Notes under the pieces: model-generated
Told to the model about the DNA's origin: nothing
Database searches by the model: none
What the model saw: the letters and a program-made list of their open reading frames with translations, nothing else
Assembly (NCBI RefSeq): GCF_021653995.1
Contig: NZ_JAJJOZ010000002.1
Coordinates: forward strand, 558,001 to 622,000
Direction of reading: 5' to 3'
Source of the DNA: Allopusillimonas lactea
GTDB taxonomy: Bacteria > Pseudomonadota > Gammaproteobacteria > Burkholderiales > Burkholderiaceae_B
Length of the DNA: 64,000 nucleotides
Part shown: piece by piece, positions 9,022 to 18,215 of the stretch
Layout: each line of letters begins with the position of its first letter
Position numbering within the stretch: the first letter of the stretch is position 1
Program-made: the position numbers and the translations under genes

Positions 9022-10597
9022 TAGCGAACGAGCCTGGTGGATTGCGGCGGCCGTCCTGCTGCTGCCTTTGCTTTCTATGGCGATATTGCCGCTTTCGGAT
9101 ACGAGCGAACCTCGCTACGCGGAGATCGCGCGGGTGATGGCAGTAACGGGTGACTGGATCACCCCATGGTTCAGCCCTGGCGTGCCTTTCTGGGGTAAGC
9201 CGCCGCTGTCGTTCTGGGCCGAGGCGGCGTCTATGCGGCTGCTGGGCGTGGGTGAGTTCACCGTACGGCTGCCGTCGTGGCTATGCATGCTTGCCAGTGT
9301 AGCCACATTGTATGCGGGCTTGCGGCGCCTGCGCGGCTCACGGCTGGCGCTGTGGTCGGTGATTGTCTATGCAAGCGGCGCGTTGGTCTATATCAGCTCT
9401 GGCGCGGTTCTCACTGACCCTTTTCTGGCGCTGGGCACGACATTGTCGATGATATCGTTTGCGGTTGTCGTGGCGAGCCAGGCAGTGCCCAGTCGCATCG
9501 CTGCCGGCCCTGAGTGGGTGGCGGCGCAGTGCTATGCGGTCCCCGGCGAGCCCGCACCCTGGTACTGGCGCTACGGCTTTTTTCTGGGTCTGGCGATTGG
9601 CCTGCTTGCCAAAGGCCCGCTTGCGGCGGTCTTGATTGCCACGCCGGTGGCGGCATGGCTGGTGTTGCATCGCCGACGAGCGGGAGCGGCCAGGCGCCTG
9701 CCATGGGCTGGCGGTCTTTTGTTGATGCTGTTGATCAGCGTACCGTGGTATATCCTGGCCGAGCTGAAAACACCCGGTTTTCTGGATTACTTCATTGTCG
9801 GCGAGCATATCCGACGCTTTCTTGATCCCGGCTGGGCGGGCGACTTATATGGTTCTGCGCACCGGGAGCGCTTTGGCATGATCTGGGTGTACTGGCTCCA
9901 GGCATCCTTCCCGTGGGGGGTACTGGTGGTGGCTACGCTGGCGGCAGCGCCATTCAGCCACCGCGTCCGTACGGCGGTTTCTCGCGTCGCCGCCGACCCG
10001 CTCGCAGGCTACTGGCTGGCATGGGCCGTATTCACCCCGATCTTTTTTACCCTGTCGGCAAACATACTCTGGACCTATGTACTGCCGGCGCTGGCGGCTT
10101 TCAGCATCCTGGCGGCCATGCTGATACAGGCGGCCAGCCCTGTGTTTCCGCGAATGGCATCTCGCGCCGTTTTGTTGGCGGCGTTGGTGCCGGCGGTGGT
10201 GCTGGTATGGAGTGTGTGGAGCGCGCTGGAGCCCAACACCCTCAAGTCTGAGCGTAACCTGGTGCGTTTCGTGGCAGGCCAGAATCAGCCCGGCACCCCT
10301 TTGGTGTATCTTGGCAAAACGCCTTTCTCGGCAACGTTTTACTCCGCGGGCAAGGCCGGCGCTGTGACAGCCGCGGCCCTGGCGGCTCATTCGGCATGCA
10401 CGGAGGCCTGTTTTCTGGCTGTATCGAAGGACAATGAGGCGCAAGTGGCCCGGATGCTGGGCCACCCCCTCGCGCCGCTGTATCAGAACAAGCGCTATGT
10501 GTTGATTAAAATAGATAACAACCACGCACCGCGGGCGCTGGCCCGCTTCGAAGGCGTGAAGGCCCCCCCGGGCACCGGAGACCAACCCCGACAATGA
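9011..10597 (+). CDS. ArnT-like lipid A glycosyltransferase (GT83/PMT family)
   Basis: A 528-residue integral membrane protein starting at ATG 9011, inside the end of the previous gene. It has about a dozen predicted helices. The first periplasmic loop has the ArnT/PMT acidic motif DTSEPRYAEIARVM and, nearby, WITPWFSPGVPFWGKPPLSFW, matching ArnT. It would move a sugar from undecaprenyl phosphate to lipid A on the periplasmic face. Translational coupling to the upstream glycosyltransferase and the downstream response regulator (ATGA overlap at 10594-10597) indicates one operon. The donor could be glucosamine, aminoarabinose or galactosamine; no arn pathway genes are present. Confidence 0.85.
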   Translation: MQRNSERAWWIAAAVLLLPLLSMAILPLSDTSEPRYAEIARVMAVTGDWITPWFSPGVPFWGKPPLSFWAEAASMRLLGVGEFTVRLPSWLCMLASVATLYAGLRRLRGSRLALWSVIVYASGALVYISSGAVLTDPFLALGTTLSMISFAVVVASQAVPSRIAAGPEWVAAQCYAVPGEPAPWYWRYGFFLGLAIGLLAKGPLAAVLIATPVAAWLVLHRRRAGAARRLPWAGGLLLMLLISVPWYILAELKTPGFLDYFIVGEHIRRFLDPGWAGDLYGSAHRERFGMIWVYWLQASFPWGVLVVATLAAAPFSHRVRTAVSRVAADPLAGYWLAWAVFTPIFFTLSANILWTYVLPALAAFSILAAMLIQAASPVFPRMASRAVLLAALVPAVVLVWSVWSALEPNTLKSERNLVRFVAGQNQPGTPLVYLGKTPFSATFYSAGKAGAVTAAALAAHSACTEACFLAVSKDNEAQVARMLGHPLAPLYQNKRYVLIKIDNNHAPRALARFEGVKAPPGTGDQPRQ

Positions 10598-11301
10598 TAC
10601 CGTCCTCACATAACGTGCGCATGTTGGTTGTCGAAGACCACGCAGGCCTGGCCGCCAACCTGCTCGAGTTTTTCGACAGCGAACGCTATGTGCTCGATTT
10701 TGCCAGCGATGGCATGACGGCCATGCACCTGGCGGCGATCAATGAATACGACGTGATCGTCATGGACGTCATGCTGCCGGGTATTTCGGGCTTCGAGATT
10801 TGCCGCCGTTTGCGCGCCGACCTGCACTGTACGACCCCAGTCATCATCATGACGTCCAAAGATCAGTTGAGCGACAAGGAGCAGGGCTTTCAGGTGGGCG
10901 CCGACGATTACCTGGTCAAACCTTTCAATCTGCGTGAATTGCAGCTGCGTGTGGATGCGCTTTATCGGCGCAAGGCGGGCTTTGCGCGTACGCCCACGAT
11001 ACAGGCGCCGGGCGTCAGCTATGATCCGGGCACATTTACAGTGCATGCCGCCGATGGCACCGCGCTCGAGCTCACGGGCACCGCGGCGCGCATCTTCGAG
11101 GAGTTGATCAAGGCCTATCCAGGCTTTCTTTCGTATCAGCAGATACAGGAGCGCGTTTGGGGCGAGCGGGAAGTCGATATGAATACATTACGCACGCATG
11201 TGTATTCGTTGCGTAAACTGTTGCAGGACACCTTTCATGTTCCCATGATCAAGACCCTGCACGGGCGCGGCTATCGGTTGCTCGCGCCCGATCACACATG
11301 A
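10594..11301 (+). CDS. OmpR-family response regulator
   Basis: A 235-residue two-domain regulator. The receiver domain (about 8-122) has acidic pocket Glu14/Asp15, phospho-acceptor Asp58 in VMDVMLPG, Thr87 and Lys109 in LVKPF. The C-terminal OmpR-type winged helix (about 135-233) has a recognition helix near EREVDMNTLRTHVYSLRKLL. It overlaps the upstream and downstream genes by four bases each (ATGA). It probably activates its own operon through the 11-bp-spaced TTGAT repeats at 7893-7930. It is comparable in role, but not necessarily in signal, to PmrA/PhoP regulators of lipid A modification. Confidence 0.92.
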   Translation: MIPSSHNVRMLVVEDHAGLAANLLEFFDSERYVLDFASDGMTAMHLAAINEYDVIVMDVMLPGISGFEICRRLRADLHCTTPVIIMTSKDQLSDKEQGFQVGADDYLVKPFNLRELQLRVDALYRRKAGFARTPTIQAPGVSYDPGTFTVHAADGTALELTGTAARIFEELIKAYPGFLSYQQIQERVWGEREVDMNTLRTHVYSLRKLLQDTFHVPMIKTLHGRGYRLLAPDHT

Positions 11302-12584
11302 GCAAGCTGAAATCCATCGCGCGGCGCATGTATCGCGCCATCTTGGCGGTGAGCCTGCTGAGCATGGGCGCCATGGTGGTCACAGTGTTGCTGGTCAATG
11401 AAGATCTCGAAGAGACGATGATGCGGATCGAATACAGCGAGGAACGCGACTTCATCCTGCAAAATCGTCCTCCCGACGAGATGCTGGTGTGGGACACCCA
11501 GGATATTGCCATTGTCTATATACCCAAGGGGCACGACAGGCCTGCCGCCATGCCTGCAGTGCTGCGCGGTCTGCCTGCAAAAGACTTTTCCAAAGAGCTG
11601 GTTTTCGAAGGCCGCACGTATATCGTCAATGTGCAAGTGATGGGCGCCGGCATCCTTTATATGGCCAAGAACATCACCCACTTTGAAGACCGGGAGACAC
11701 TGTTTCAGATCGCGCTGGTAATCATGACCCTTGTGATTGTGGCCTTGAGCTTGCTGCTGGCGCTGCTGGGGGCCAGGCGCATCGTGATGCCGCTCAGGCT
11801 ATTGGCCCAGCATATCAGCCGGGTGCCTGTGGGCGCCAATATGCCGCGCATCAATGAAGACTACGCTGAAGCCGAATTGCATACCATCGCCACGACGTTC
11901 AATCGTTTTCTTGATGAGCTCGAATCGTACGTCAAACGGGAGCAATCGCTGCTGGGCCTGGCAAGCCATGAGCTGCGCACACCGATTGCCGTGATGTCCG
12001 GCGCGCTGGATATTATTGAAGCGCGCGGTCAACTGAACGCGAATGACAGAACCACGCTGGCGAGAATGCGGCGAGCCTGCGATGAGATGCGCGCCAACGT
12101 CGATGTGCTGCTGAAGCTGGCGCGGCGCGATGGCGGCACGACAACGCTTCAGCATATCGACATGGGCGAGGTCGCGCGCCAGGTGATCGACGATCTCGCC
12201 GTCAGCCACGCTGCCGGTGAGCGCGTGATGCTGGCAGTGCGCGGTACCGCGGTTGCCCAAGCTGATCCGACGCTGGTCACGATGTTGTTGCGAAATCTGA
12301 TCCAGAACGCTTTGCAGCATACGCAGCAATCTGTACATGTTGTTCTGGCGCCGGGGCTGATCGAAGTGGGCGACGAGGGCGGCGGGCTTGGCGCCGAGCA
12401 GCAGGCCATTTTACGCGGCGAGAAGCGCCTGTCCTCGGACGGCACCGCGCTGAGCGGCCTTGGGTTGTATATTGTTACGCTGACGTGCGAACGTCTGGGT
12501 TGGCGGCTGGAAGTTGGGCGTGGCGCTGAGGGCGGGACGTTGATACGTGTGTATACCCTGTGCGCGGCGCAGGCAGCGGTATAA
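11298..12584 (+). CDS. Membrane sensor histidine kinase
   Basis: A 428-residue kinase. The first membrane helix is at about 13-34, with a periplasmic sensor of about 100 residues carrying many acidic residues near its start (NEDLEETMMRIEYSEERD). A second helix lies at 136-158, then a HAMP-like linker, an H-box with His224 (LASHELRTPIAVM), an N-box (LLRNLIQNALQHT) and a short HATPase G region. An acidic patch facing the membrane is seen in cation- or peptide-sensing kinases such as PhoQ and PmrB. A similar stimulus is possible here but unproven. It is the last gene of the operon. Confidence 0.92.
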   Translation: MSKLKSIARRMYRAILAVSLLSMGAMVVTVLLVNEDLEETMMRIEYSEERDFILQNRPPDEMLVWDTQDIAIVYIPKGHDRPAAMPAVLRGLPAKDFSKELVFEGRTYIVNVQVMGAGILYMAKNITHFEDRETLFQIALVIMTLVIVALSLLLALLGARRIVMPLRLLAQHISRVPVGANMPRINEDYAEAELHTIATTFNRFLDELESYVKREQSLLGLASHELRTPIAVMSGALDIIEARGQLNANDRTTLARMRRACDEMRANVDVLLKLARRDGGTTTLQHIDMGEVARQVIDDLAVSHAAGERVMLAVRGTAVAQADPTLVTMLLRNLIQNALQHTQQSVHVVLAPGLIEVGDEGGGLGAEQQAILRGEKRLSSDGTALSGLGLYIVTLTCERLGWRLEVGRGAEGGTLIRVYTLCAAQAAV

Positions 12585-12597
12585 GGGCGGTGCCGCT

Positions 12598-12628
12598 GGG
12601 CTGCGTACCCGGATGTTTGCCGCAGCCC
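12598..12628. repeat. Inverted repeat after the kinase gene
   Basis: GGGCTGCG at 12598-12605 pairs perfectly with CGCAGCCC at 12621-12628 across a 15-nt loop, just after the kinase stop. There is no T-run, so it is at best a weak or Rho-associated terminator. It might also affect the leader of nudC. Confidence 0.3.
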
Positions 12629-12675
12629 CGGTGCGCGGTGTGCCGCCATGCGGGCAATCAACATAAGGGTGTAGC

Positions 12676-13485
12676 GTGAATTTCGTATTTCGAGGCGATG
12701 AACTGTTGGTGCGCGACGGCATGCCGGCAAACGGGGTGGCGGGCGATGAGGCAAGCAGGGCAGACTGTAGGCTGGCGCTGCCAGACGCGGCAGCCTGCGC
12801 GCTGGCTGGCGCGATGGATCTTCAACCAGTGTGGCTGAATGGCGGGCCTGACCATCTCACCTGCCACGTGCGGCGCGATGCCCAGGCGCCGGCCGGCTAT
12901 GCCTTCCGCAAGCTCAGGGCGCTGCTGTCCGAACTGGGCCAGACGGCCGCCTTGGCCAGCCGAGCTTTTCAGGTGTCGGAATGGGTGCGCACGCATCGCT
13001 ATTGCGGCGTGTGCGCCACGCCTATGCAAAAGTCTGGCAAAGAATTGTGTTTCCATTGTCCCAACTGTGGCTTCTCGGCCTACCCCCGCATTTCACCGGC
13101 GATGATGGTGCTGATCCGGCGCGGCGACCACATCCTGCTGGCGCGCCATGCCACCTATGCCACTGCGCGCTATACCGCCTTGGCTGGGTTTGTCGAGGCG
13201 GGTGAAAACCTCGAAGAAGCCATTCACCGCGAAGTGCTCGAAGAAGTTGGCCTGAAGGTCGCTGATCTACGCTATTTCGGCAGCCAGTCCTGGCCGTTTC
13301 CCCATTCGCTGATGGTGGCTTATACCGCCGAGTACGCGGGGGGCGAACTGCGCATCCAGGAAGATGAAATTGCCGACGCACGCTGGTTCGGCCCGGATGA
13401 CGTCATCCCCGATATACCCATGACGGAATCGATTGCCGGCAGGCTGGTGCGATCCAACCTGCCGCCCGGCGCCAAGGCCGGTTAG
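12676..13485 (+). CDS. nudC: NAD(+)/NADH diphosphatase (NudC)
   Basis: A 269-residue protein beginning with GTG. A zinc ribbon has Cys110/Cys113 and Cys128/Cys131. The Nudix box (residues 171-193, GFVEAGENL then REVLEEVGL) has the catalytic glutamates. The downstream SQSWPFPHSLM segment is the NADH-pyrophosphatase signature. It hydrolyses NADH to NMNH and AMP and, in E. coli, removes NAD caps from RNA. Length and domain order match E. coli NudC (257 aa). It ends a few bases past the stop of the convergent ABC gene. Confidence 0.93.
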   Translation: MNFVFRGDELLVRDGMPANGVAGDEASRADCRLALPDAAACALAGAMDLQPVWLNGGPDHLTCHVRRDAQAPAGYAFRKLRALLSELGQTAALASRAFQVSEWVRTHRYCGVCATPMQKSGKELCFHCPNCGFSAYPRISPAMMVLIRRGDHILLARHATYATARYTALAGFVEAGENLEEAIHREVLEEVGLKVADLRYFGSQSWPFPHSLMVAYTAEYAGGELRIQEDEIADARWFGPDDVIPDIPMTESIAGRLVRSNLPPGAKAG

Positions 13486-14477
13486 GCCTCGTGGCAGGCC
13501 GTACGCACGCCGGGCGCGATTTCCCGCATCACGGGGCGTTCACGCTTGCAGCGTGCCGTCGCCAGTGGGCAGCGAGGGTGGAAGCTGCATCCCGAGGGGG
13601 CGTTGATCGGGTTGGGTATTTCGCCTGTGCTCGCTTCGCGGGTGCGGTTCGGCGCCGCAAGATTGGGGATCGTGTCGAGCAGCAGCCTGGTGTACGGGTG
13701 GCGCGGTTGGCTGAATAGCGCCTCGGTAGGGCCTTCTTCGACGATGCGGCCCAGGTACATGACAGCGATTCGATCCGACATATGGCGCACGACGCTCAGG
13801 TCGTGGCTGATGAACAGATACGTTAGTTTGAGCCGGTCTTGCAGATCGCGCATCAGATTCAGGATCTGCGCTTGAACCGATACGTCCAGCGCTGAAGTCG
13901 GCTCGTCGCATACCAGAAATGCCGGCTCGGCGGCCAGGGCGCGCGCGATCGAGATGCGCTGGCGTTGGCCGCCCGAGAACTCATGCGGAAACTTGCGACC
14001 GTCGCTGGCGGTGAGGCCTACGGTGGTCAGGAGTTCCGCCACACGTTCACGCACCTGGGTTTCGCTGCTGCGCAGCTTCAGTTCGCGGATGGGCTCCGCG
14101 ATAATATCGGCGATGCGCCAGCGCGGATTGAGACTGGCGTGCGGATCCTGGAAAATCATCTGAATCGACAACGGCTTGCCTGTGTCGTCCGCACTGAAGC
14201 GGATGTCGCCGGATGATGGCGGGAAAAGCCCTACGACCAGCCTTGCCAGGGTGGACTTGCCGCAGCCCGATTCACCCACGAGGCTCAGGCAGCCGCCGGC
14301 GGGCACCTCGAACGACACGTCGTCCACCGCGGTCAGCAGCCTGCGCGGCTTGCGCTCGACAATTCGGTTGAGCAGCGGCGGCGAGACGTCGAAAATACGG
14401 CTCACGCTGCTTACCTTCAAGGCGGGAGGCGGATACACCGCCGGCGATGGGGATACGGTGGGTTGCTGCATCATCAA
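13482..14477 (-). CDS. Dipeptide/oligopeptide ABC transporter ATP-binding protein (DppF/OppF type)
   Basis: A 331-residue ATPase with Walker A GESGCGKST, signature FSGGQRQR, Walker B FLVCDEPTSALD and the C-terminal oligopeptide/HPY cysteine segment (GCSFHPRCPLATARC) that often carries an Fe-S cluster. It overlaps the preceding DppD-type gene by four bases. With DppD, the two permeases and the binding protein it forms one transporter. Two amidohydrolases are embedded in the operon, so the imported compound is probably an amide or N-heterocycle rather than a normal peptide. That is an inference. Confidence 0.9.
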   Translation of the reverse strand: MMMQQPTVSPSPAVYPPPALKVSSVSRIFDVSPPLLNRIVERKPRRLLTAVDDVSFEVPAGGCLSLVGESGCGKSTLARLVVGLFPPSSGDIRFSADDTGKPLSIQMIFQDPHASLNPRWRIADIIAEPIRELKLRSSETQVRERVAELLTTVGLTASDGRKFPHEFSGGQRQRISIARALAAEPAFLVCDEPTSALDVSVQAQILNLMRDLQDRLKLTYLFISHDLSVVRHMSDRIAVMYLGRIVEEGPTEALFSQPRHPYTRLLLDTIPNLAAPNRTREASTGEIPNPINAPSGCSFHPRCPLATARCKRERPVMREIAPGVRTACHEA

Positions 14478-15502
14478 TTCACACCTTTGGAATAAAGCCA
14501 GCAGGCGACGCTGGAGGCGTCGATATCGGTCAAAGAGGGACGTTCAGTGCGGCATCGCGATCCGGCCTCTTTGCAGCGCGGGTTGAATGCGCAGCCCGCT
14601 GGTATCGCATCCAGGCGCGGCATGGCGCCGTCGATCTGCGTCAAACGCGGCACGCGTGCGCCCAGCGCGGGGATGGACTGCATCAAACCCGAGGTGTACG
14701 GATGCCGCGCCTGGCGTATGACGGTTTCCACTGGGGCGAGTTCGACCATGCGGCCGGCGTACATCACCGCGACGCGATCCGCTGTTTCGGCAATCACGCC
14801 CAGGTCGTGCGTGACCAGCATGATGGCGGTGCCATGGTCGCGACAGAGGCGGCGCAGCAGCGCGGTAATCTGCGCCTGGATCGAGACGTCCAGCGCCGTC
14901 GTGGGTTCGTCAGCGATGATCAGTTCCGGCTCGGCTGACAGCGCCAATGCGATCACGACACGTTGGCGCATACCGCCCGAGAACTGGTGCGGATGGTGGT
15001 CGATGCGTTCTTCGGGTGCTGGGATCCCCACTTCGCGAAGCAGGTCGATGGCGCGGGTGCGCGCCTGGGCGCGCGTCAGGCCAAGATGCAGGCAGATGGT
15101 CTCTACGAGCTGCTCACCCACGGTAAACAGCGGATTCAGGCTGGTGAGCGGGTCCTGGAATATGGCGCCAATGCGCCGCCCGCGCACCTTTTCCATTTCG
15201 CGGTCAGCGAGGTTGTCGATGCGGACGCCGTTAAGCAGTATTTGGCCGTGCGCGATACGGCCCGGCGGTTCCAGCAAGCCGAGGATGGCCTGTCCGGTCA
15301 TGGATTTGCCGGCGCCCGATTCTCCTACGACGCCCAGGATCTCGCCACGGCGTATCGAAAACGAGATGTCGGACACCGCGTTCAGCACGCCAAAGCGGGT
15401 TGGGAACTCGACCCGCAGATCGCGTACCTCCAGCACGGTGTCCGTACGAGGCGGCGATGCGTGCTGCTTGTCGCTATGGTGTGCGTCAGGCGCGGCGTGC
15501 AT
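14474..15502 (-). CDS. Dipeptide/oligopeptide ABC transporter ATP-binding protein (DppD/OppD type)
   Basis: ATPase with Walker A GESGAGKSM, signature FSGGMRQR, Walker B LIIADEPTTALD and the C-terminal GCAFNPRCK motif. ATG 15502 gives 342 residues, close to the family norm, with a 17 bp overlap with the upstream amidohydrolase. Further ATG codons at 15568 and 15685 are in frame but lie deep inside that gene. No strong ribosome binding site decides the start. It is partner of the DppF-type ATPase in the same operon. Confidence 0.87.
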   Translation of the reverse strand: MHAAPDAHHSDKQHASPPRTDTVLEVRDLRVEFPTRFGVLNAVSDISFSIRRGEILGVVGESGAGKSMTGQAILGLLEPPGRIAHGQILLNGVRIDNLADREMEKVRGRRIGAIFQDPLTSLNPLFTVGEQLVETICLHLGLTRAQARTRAIDLLREVGIPAPEERIDHHPHQFSGGMRQRVVIALALSAEPELIIADEPTTALDVSIQAQITALLRRLCRDHGTAIMLVTHDLGVIAETADRVAVMYAGRMVELAPVETVIRQARHPYTSGLMQSIPALGARVPRLTQIDGAMPRLDAIPAGCAFNPRCKEAGSRCRTERPSLTDIDASSVACWLYSKGVN

Positions 15503-17003
15503 CGTGTGCGCCGGGTTCGTAAATGCGGTAACTGCTGGAAAAAATTTCTTGAACAGTGGGATGTCCATATGTACGCTCCGGGTATTTCTGAATGAGGCCG
15601 TCAAACTGTGCCTGCGCCTGGCGCTGCGCCTGGTGCATGTCCATCCCCGCCACCTGTCCGTCTCGCATCGAGAGACGGCCGTCAACGAACACGGCGCTGA
15701 CCAGCGAGCCCTGGCCGCTGATCATCAAGGTTTGCACCGGGTCGATGGCGGGGCCGGTGCGCATGCTGGCAAGATCGAATACTGCAATGTCGGCCTTGCA
15801 GCCCTGCGCAAGTCGGCCGATATCGTTGCGGTGCAGCGCCTTGGCGCCGCCGAGGGTGGCGGCGTCATAGAATTCTTCGGCGCGGCAGGCATCGGCGCTG
15901 CCTTCCACCACGCGGCATAGCATCATGCCCGCGGCCAGGTTGGCCAGCATGTCGGGCGGCGCCGTATCTGTGCCCATGGCAATGTTGATGCCCATGTCGC
16001 GACACAGGCGGAATGAGCGCAGCACACTGCCGCCGCGCGCCGAAACCAGCGGGCAGTGGACGATGGTCACGCCGTGATCCCGGTACAGTTCAAGTTCTTC
16101 GGGTTTGGCGCGGGTTGCGTGGGGCGCGATGAGGCGGTCGGACAGCAGGCCCAGGCTGTGCAGCCAGCGGGGCGCGGTTGTGCCGTGCAGCCCTTGCATG
16201 ATCTCTTCCTCCATCGCACCTTGCGCCATGTGCAGGCGCACAGGCAGGTCGCGCTCCTGCGCGGCGCGCATCGTGGCGTGCAGAAGTTTGGCGGTACAGG
16301 TTTCAATGCGGTCGGGCGCCAGCAGTGTCCGCACCAGGCCGCCGCGGCTGTTGTCATGGTGTTCATGGAACGCAAGCGCATCCTGCAGCCCACGCATGCC
16401 GCGTGCCTCGTCGAAGCGAGGCTGCATGCGGCCGTCCGCTGTCACGACCACGCCGCCGGAGCGATAGGCCGGGCTCAGATACACGCGCAAACCCAGCTCG
16501 GCGGCGATGTCGGCGGCCGATGCGAATTCTTCCGGGGTTTCTCCCCATTCGCGATAGAACAGCGATGCGATGGGCGCTGCGGTGGTAATGCCGTTGCAGA
16601 GCAGTTGCGCAAAGGCGTAGCGCTTCTGGAATGCCAACTGCTGCTCGGTGTACATTTCGTAGGGGCCGCTAGCCACATAGGTTTCGGGCCATACCCGGCC
16701 TTTCTTCCAGGCTGGCTGGTTGTCATAGCCGAGCACGGTGGTGTCCAGATCGGATAAGGCGTCCAGATCCACAAAGCCGGGGCCCACCAGCGCCGGGCCG
16801 AGGTCGATGCGGCGCGCGGCGTGGCCCGCGTAGCGATGGCCGACGTAAGTAACGCGGTCTTCGTCGAAGACGAGCTGGCCGTTGCGGTACAGAACGTGTT
16901 TGCCGTTCTCGTGCCCCATTACCCACTGTGCCTGAAGCAGGGTGGGCCCATCCGGGCGTTGGCCCAGCGCAAGGGTGGCCAGGGAGTCGGTCGACTGATT
17001 CAT
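15486..17003 (-). CDS. Amidohydrolase-superfamily protein lacking the usual HxH metal motif
   Basis: A 505-residue protein of the AtzA/TrzN/cytosine-deaminase-like amidohydrolase fold. The later landmarks are present: LHMAQ, IAPHATRAK, VHCPLVSARGG and the MGTDTAPPDM aspartate. Where family members normally have PGFxxxHxH after strand 1, this protein reads GPGFVDLDALSDLD. The two histidines that bind the alpha-metal are therefore absent. It may use a single metal with Asp ligands, have altered chemistry, or be non-catalytic. It overlaps the next amidohydrolase by four bases (ATGA at 17000-17003), implying coupled translation and perhaps a heteromeric pair. Confidence 0.75.
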   Translation of the reverse strand: MNQSTDSLATLALGQRPDGPTLLQAQWVMGHENGKHVLYRNGQLVFDEDRVTYVGHRYAGHAARRIDLGPALVGPGFVDLDALSDLDTTVLGYDNQPAWKKGRVWPETYVASGPYEMYTEQQLAFQKRYAFAQLLCNGITTAAPIASLFYREWGETPEEFASAADIAAELGLRVYLSPAYRSGGVVVTADGRMQPRFDEARGMRGLQDALAFHEHHDNSRGGLVRTLLAPDRIETCTAKLLHATMRAAQERDLPVRLHMAQGAMEEEIMQGLHGTTAPRWLHSLGLLSDRLIAPHATRAKPEELELYRDHGVTIVHCPLVSARGGSVLRSFRLCRDMGINIAMGTDTAPPDMLANLAAGMMLCRVVEGSADACRAEEFYDAATLGGAKALHRNDIGRLAQGCKADIAVFDLASMRTGPAIDPVQTLMISGQGSLVSAVFVDGRLSMRDGQVAGMDMHQAQRQAQAQFDGLIQKYPERTYGHPTVQEIFSSSYRIYEPGAHDARRA

Positions 17004-18199
17004 GGTGTCTCCATGAGCGCTTGGCCCTCGCGGGCTACTACGCGCCCGCGCTTGAGCACGAGCGCGCGCGGTGCATGCAGCACCACGGCTTCGGAGAGTG
17101 TGCGGCCTTCAGTGAGGAACAGATCAGCCCGGCAGCCCGGCTGCAAGCCGTAGTCGGGCAGCGCCATGATTTGCGCACCGCCGCGGGTACAGACATCCAG
17201 TGCGATTTCTACTTCATCGTCGCGGCGGAAGTTGTTGCGTAGGCCTATCATCATCGCGCGCTCGAGCATGTCGCCGTTGCCGTAAGGCCCCCATGTGTCG
17301 CGGAAGCCGTCGTTGCCGCCGCCGACCAGGATGCCCGCCTCCCGCAGCCGCGCGACCGGCGGCGTGGGGCGCGCCGCAGGGCCAGTGGTAAGAATGTGGA
17401 TGTGCAGGTCGGCGAGGGCGGCGATCAGGCGCTCGGTCATGGCGCTGTCGGGCGCGCCCAGGCAGAACGCATGGCTGACAGCGACCTTGCCTTGCATGCC
17501 GTGAGCCCGTGTGCGCTCAATGATCAGCTCCATGGAGAATGCGCCCAGCTCGCCCGTTTCGTGCAGGTGGATGTCGAGGGGTCGGCCGAAACGCTCGGCC
17601 AGGCCGAACAGGGCGTCCAGGTGGCCCTTGGGATCACGGTCCATGCCGCAGGGATCGATGCCGCCTATGACTTCAACACCCATTTCCAGGGCGCGCGCCA
17701 TCATATCCAGCGTCCCGTCGCGCAGCAGCAGCCCGCTTTGCGGAAAGGCAACCAGCTCGATGTCGACGATATCGCGCAAGGCTTCACGCGCCTGCATTAC
17801 CCCTTCAACGCCCGCCAGGCCATATAGCGTATCGACGTCGACGTGGCTGCGGATGTGGCTGGTGCCATACGCCACGGACGCAATGGATTGGCGTATTGCC
17901 TGGCGTTTCGGATCGATGCCGAGTTCGGCTTTGGCTGTGCGTTCGTTTTCGATCTTGTCGATCAGGGCCGGGCCCACTTCATTTCGGTACCAGTCCATGC
18001 CCAGCAGGGACTTGTCCAGGTGCGTGTGTGCGTCGACAAGCCCCGGCAAAGCGATCCGGCCGCCGCCGTCTTCGACCAGCGTGCCCGCTGGTGTTTGCAG
18101 CGCGGCGCCGATGGCGCTGATGCGGCCGTTCTCAATCAGAATATCCGTCGAGGCCCCGCCCATCGGGCGCACGTTCTTGATCAATAGAGAAGCAGTCAT
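17000..18199 (-). CDS. Cytosine deaminase-like amidohydrolase (CodA family)
   Basis: A 399-residue protein starting at ATG 18199; a TTG three codons earlier is also open. The full CodA-type metal set is visible: HTHLDK after the first strand, IRSHVDVD, DIHLHETGE, VSHAFCLG and the GGNDGFRDTW aspartate. Enzymes of this group deaminate or hydrolyse cyclic amidines and amides such as cytosine, isocytosine and creatinine-like rings. Its position between transporter permease and ATPase genes suggests it acts on the imported compound. The true substrate is unknown. Confidence 0.82.
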   Translation of the reverse strand: MTASLLIKNVRPMGGASTDILIENGRISAIGAALQTPAGTLVEDGGGRIALPGLVDAHTHLDKSLLGMDWYRNEVGPALIDKIENERTAKAELGIDPKRQAIRQSIASVAYGTSHIRSHVDVDTLYGLAGVEGVMQAREALRDIVDIELVAFPQSGLLLRDGTLDMMARALEMGVEVIGGIDPCGMDRDPKGHLDALFGLAERFGRPLDIHLHETGELGAFSMELIIERTRAHGMQGKVAVSHAFCLGAPDSAMTERLIAALADLHIHILTTGPAARPTPPVARLREAGILVGGGNDGFRDTWGPYGNGDMLERAMMIGLRNNFRRDDEVEIALDVCTRGGAQIMALPDYGLQPGCRADLFLTEGRTLSEAVVLHAPRALVLKRGRVVAREGQALMETP

Positions 18200-18215
18200 G
18201 GTGAGCAATGGTTTC

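Noticed and set aside
12598..12628. Intrinsic terminator after the kinase gene
   Set aside because: The stem is good but there is no following T-run; kept only as an inverted repeat.
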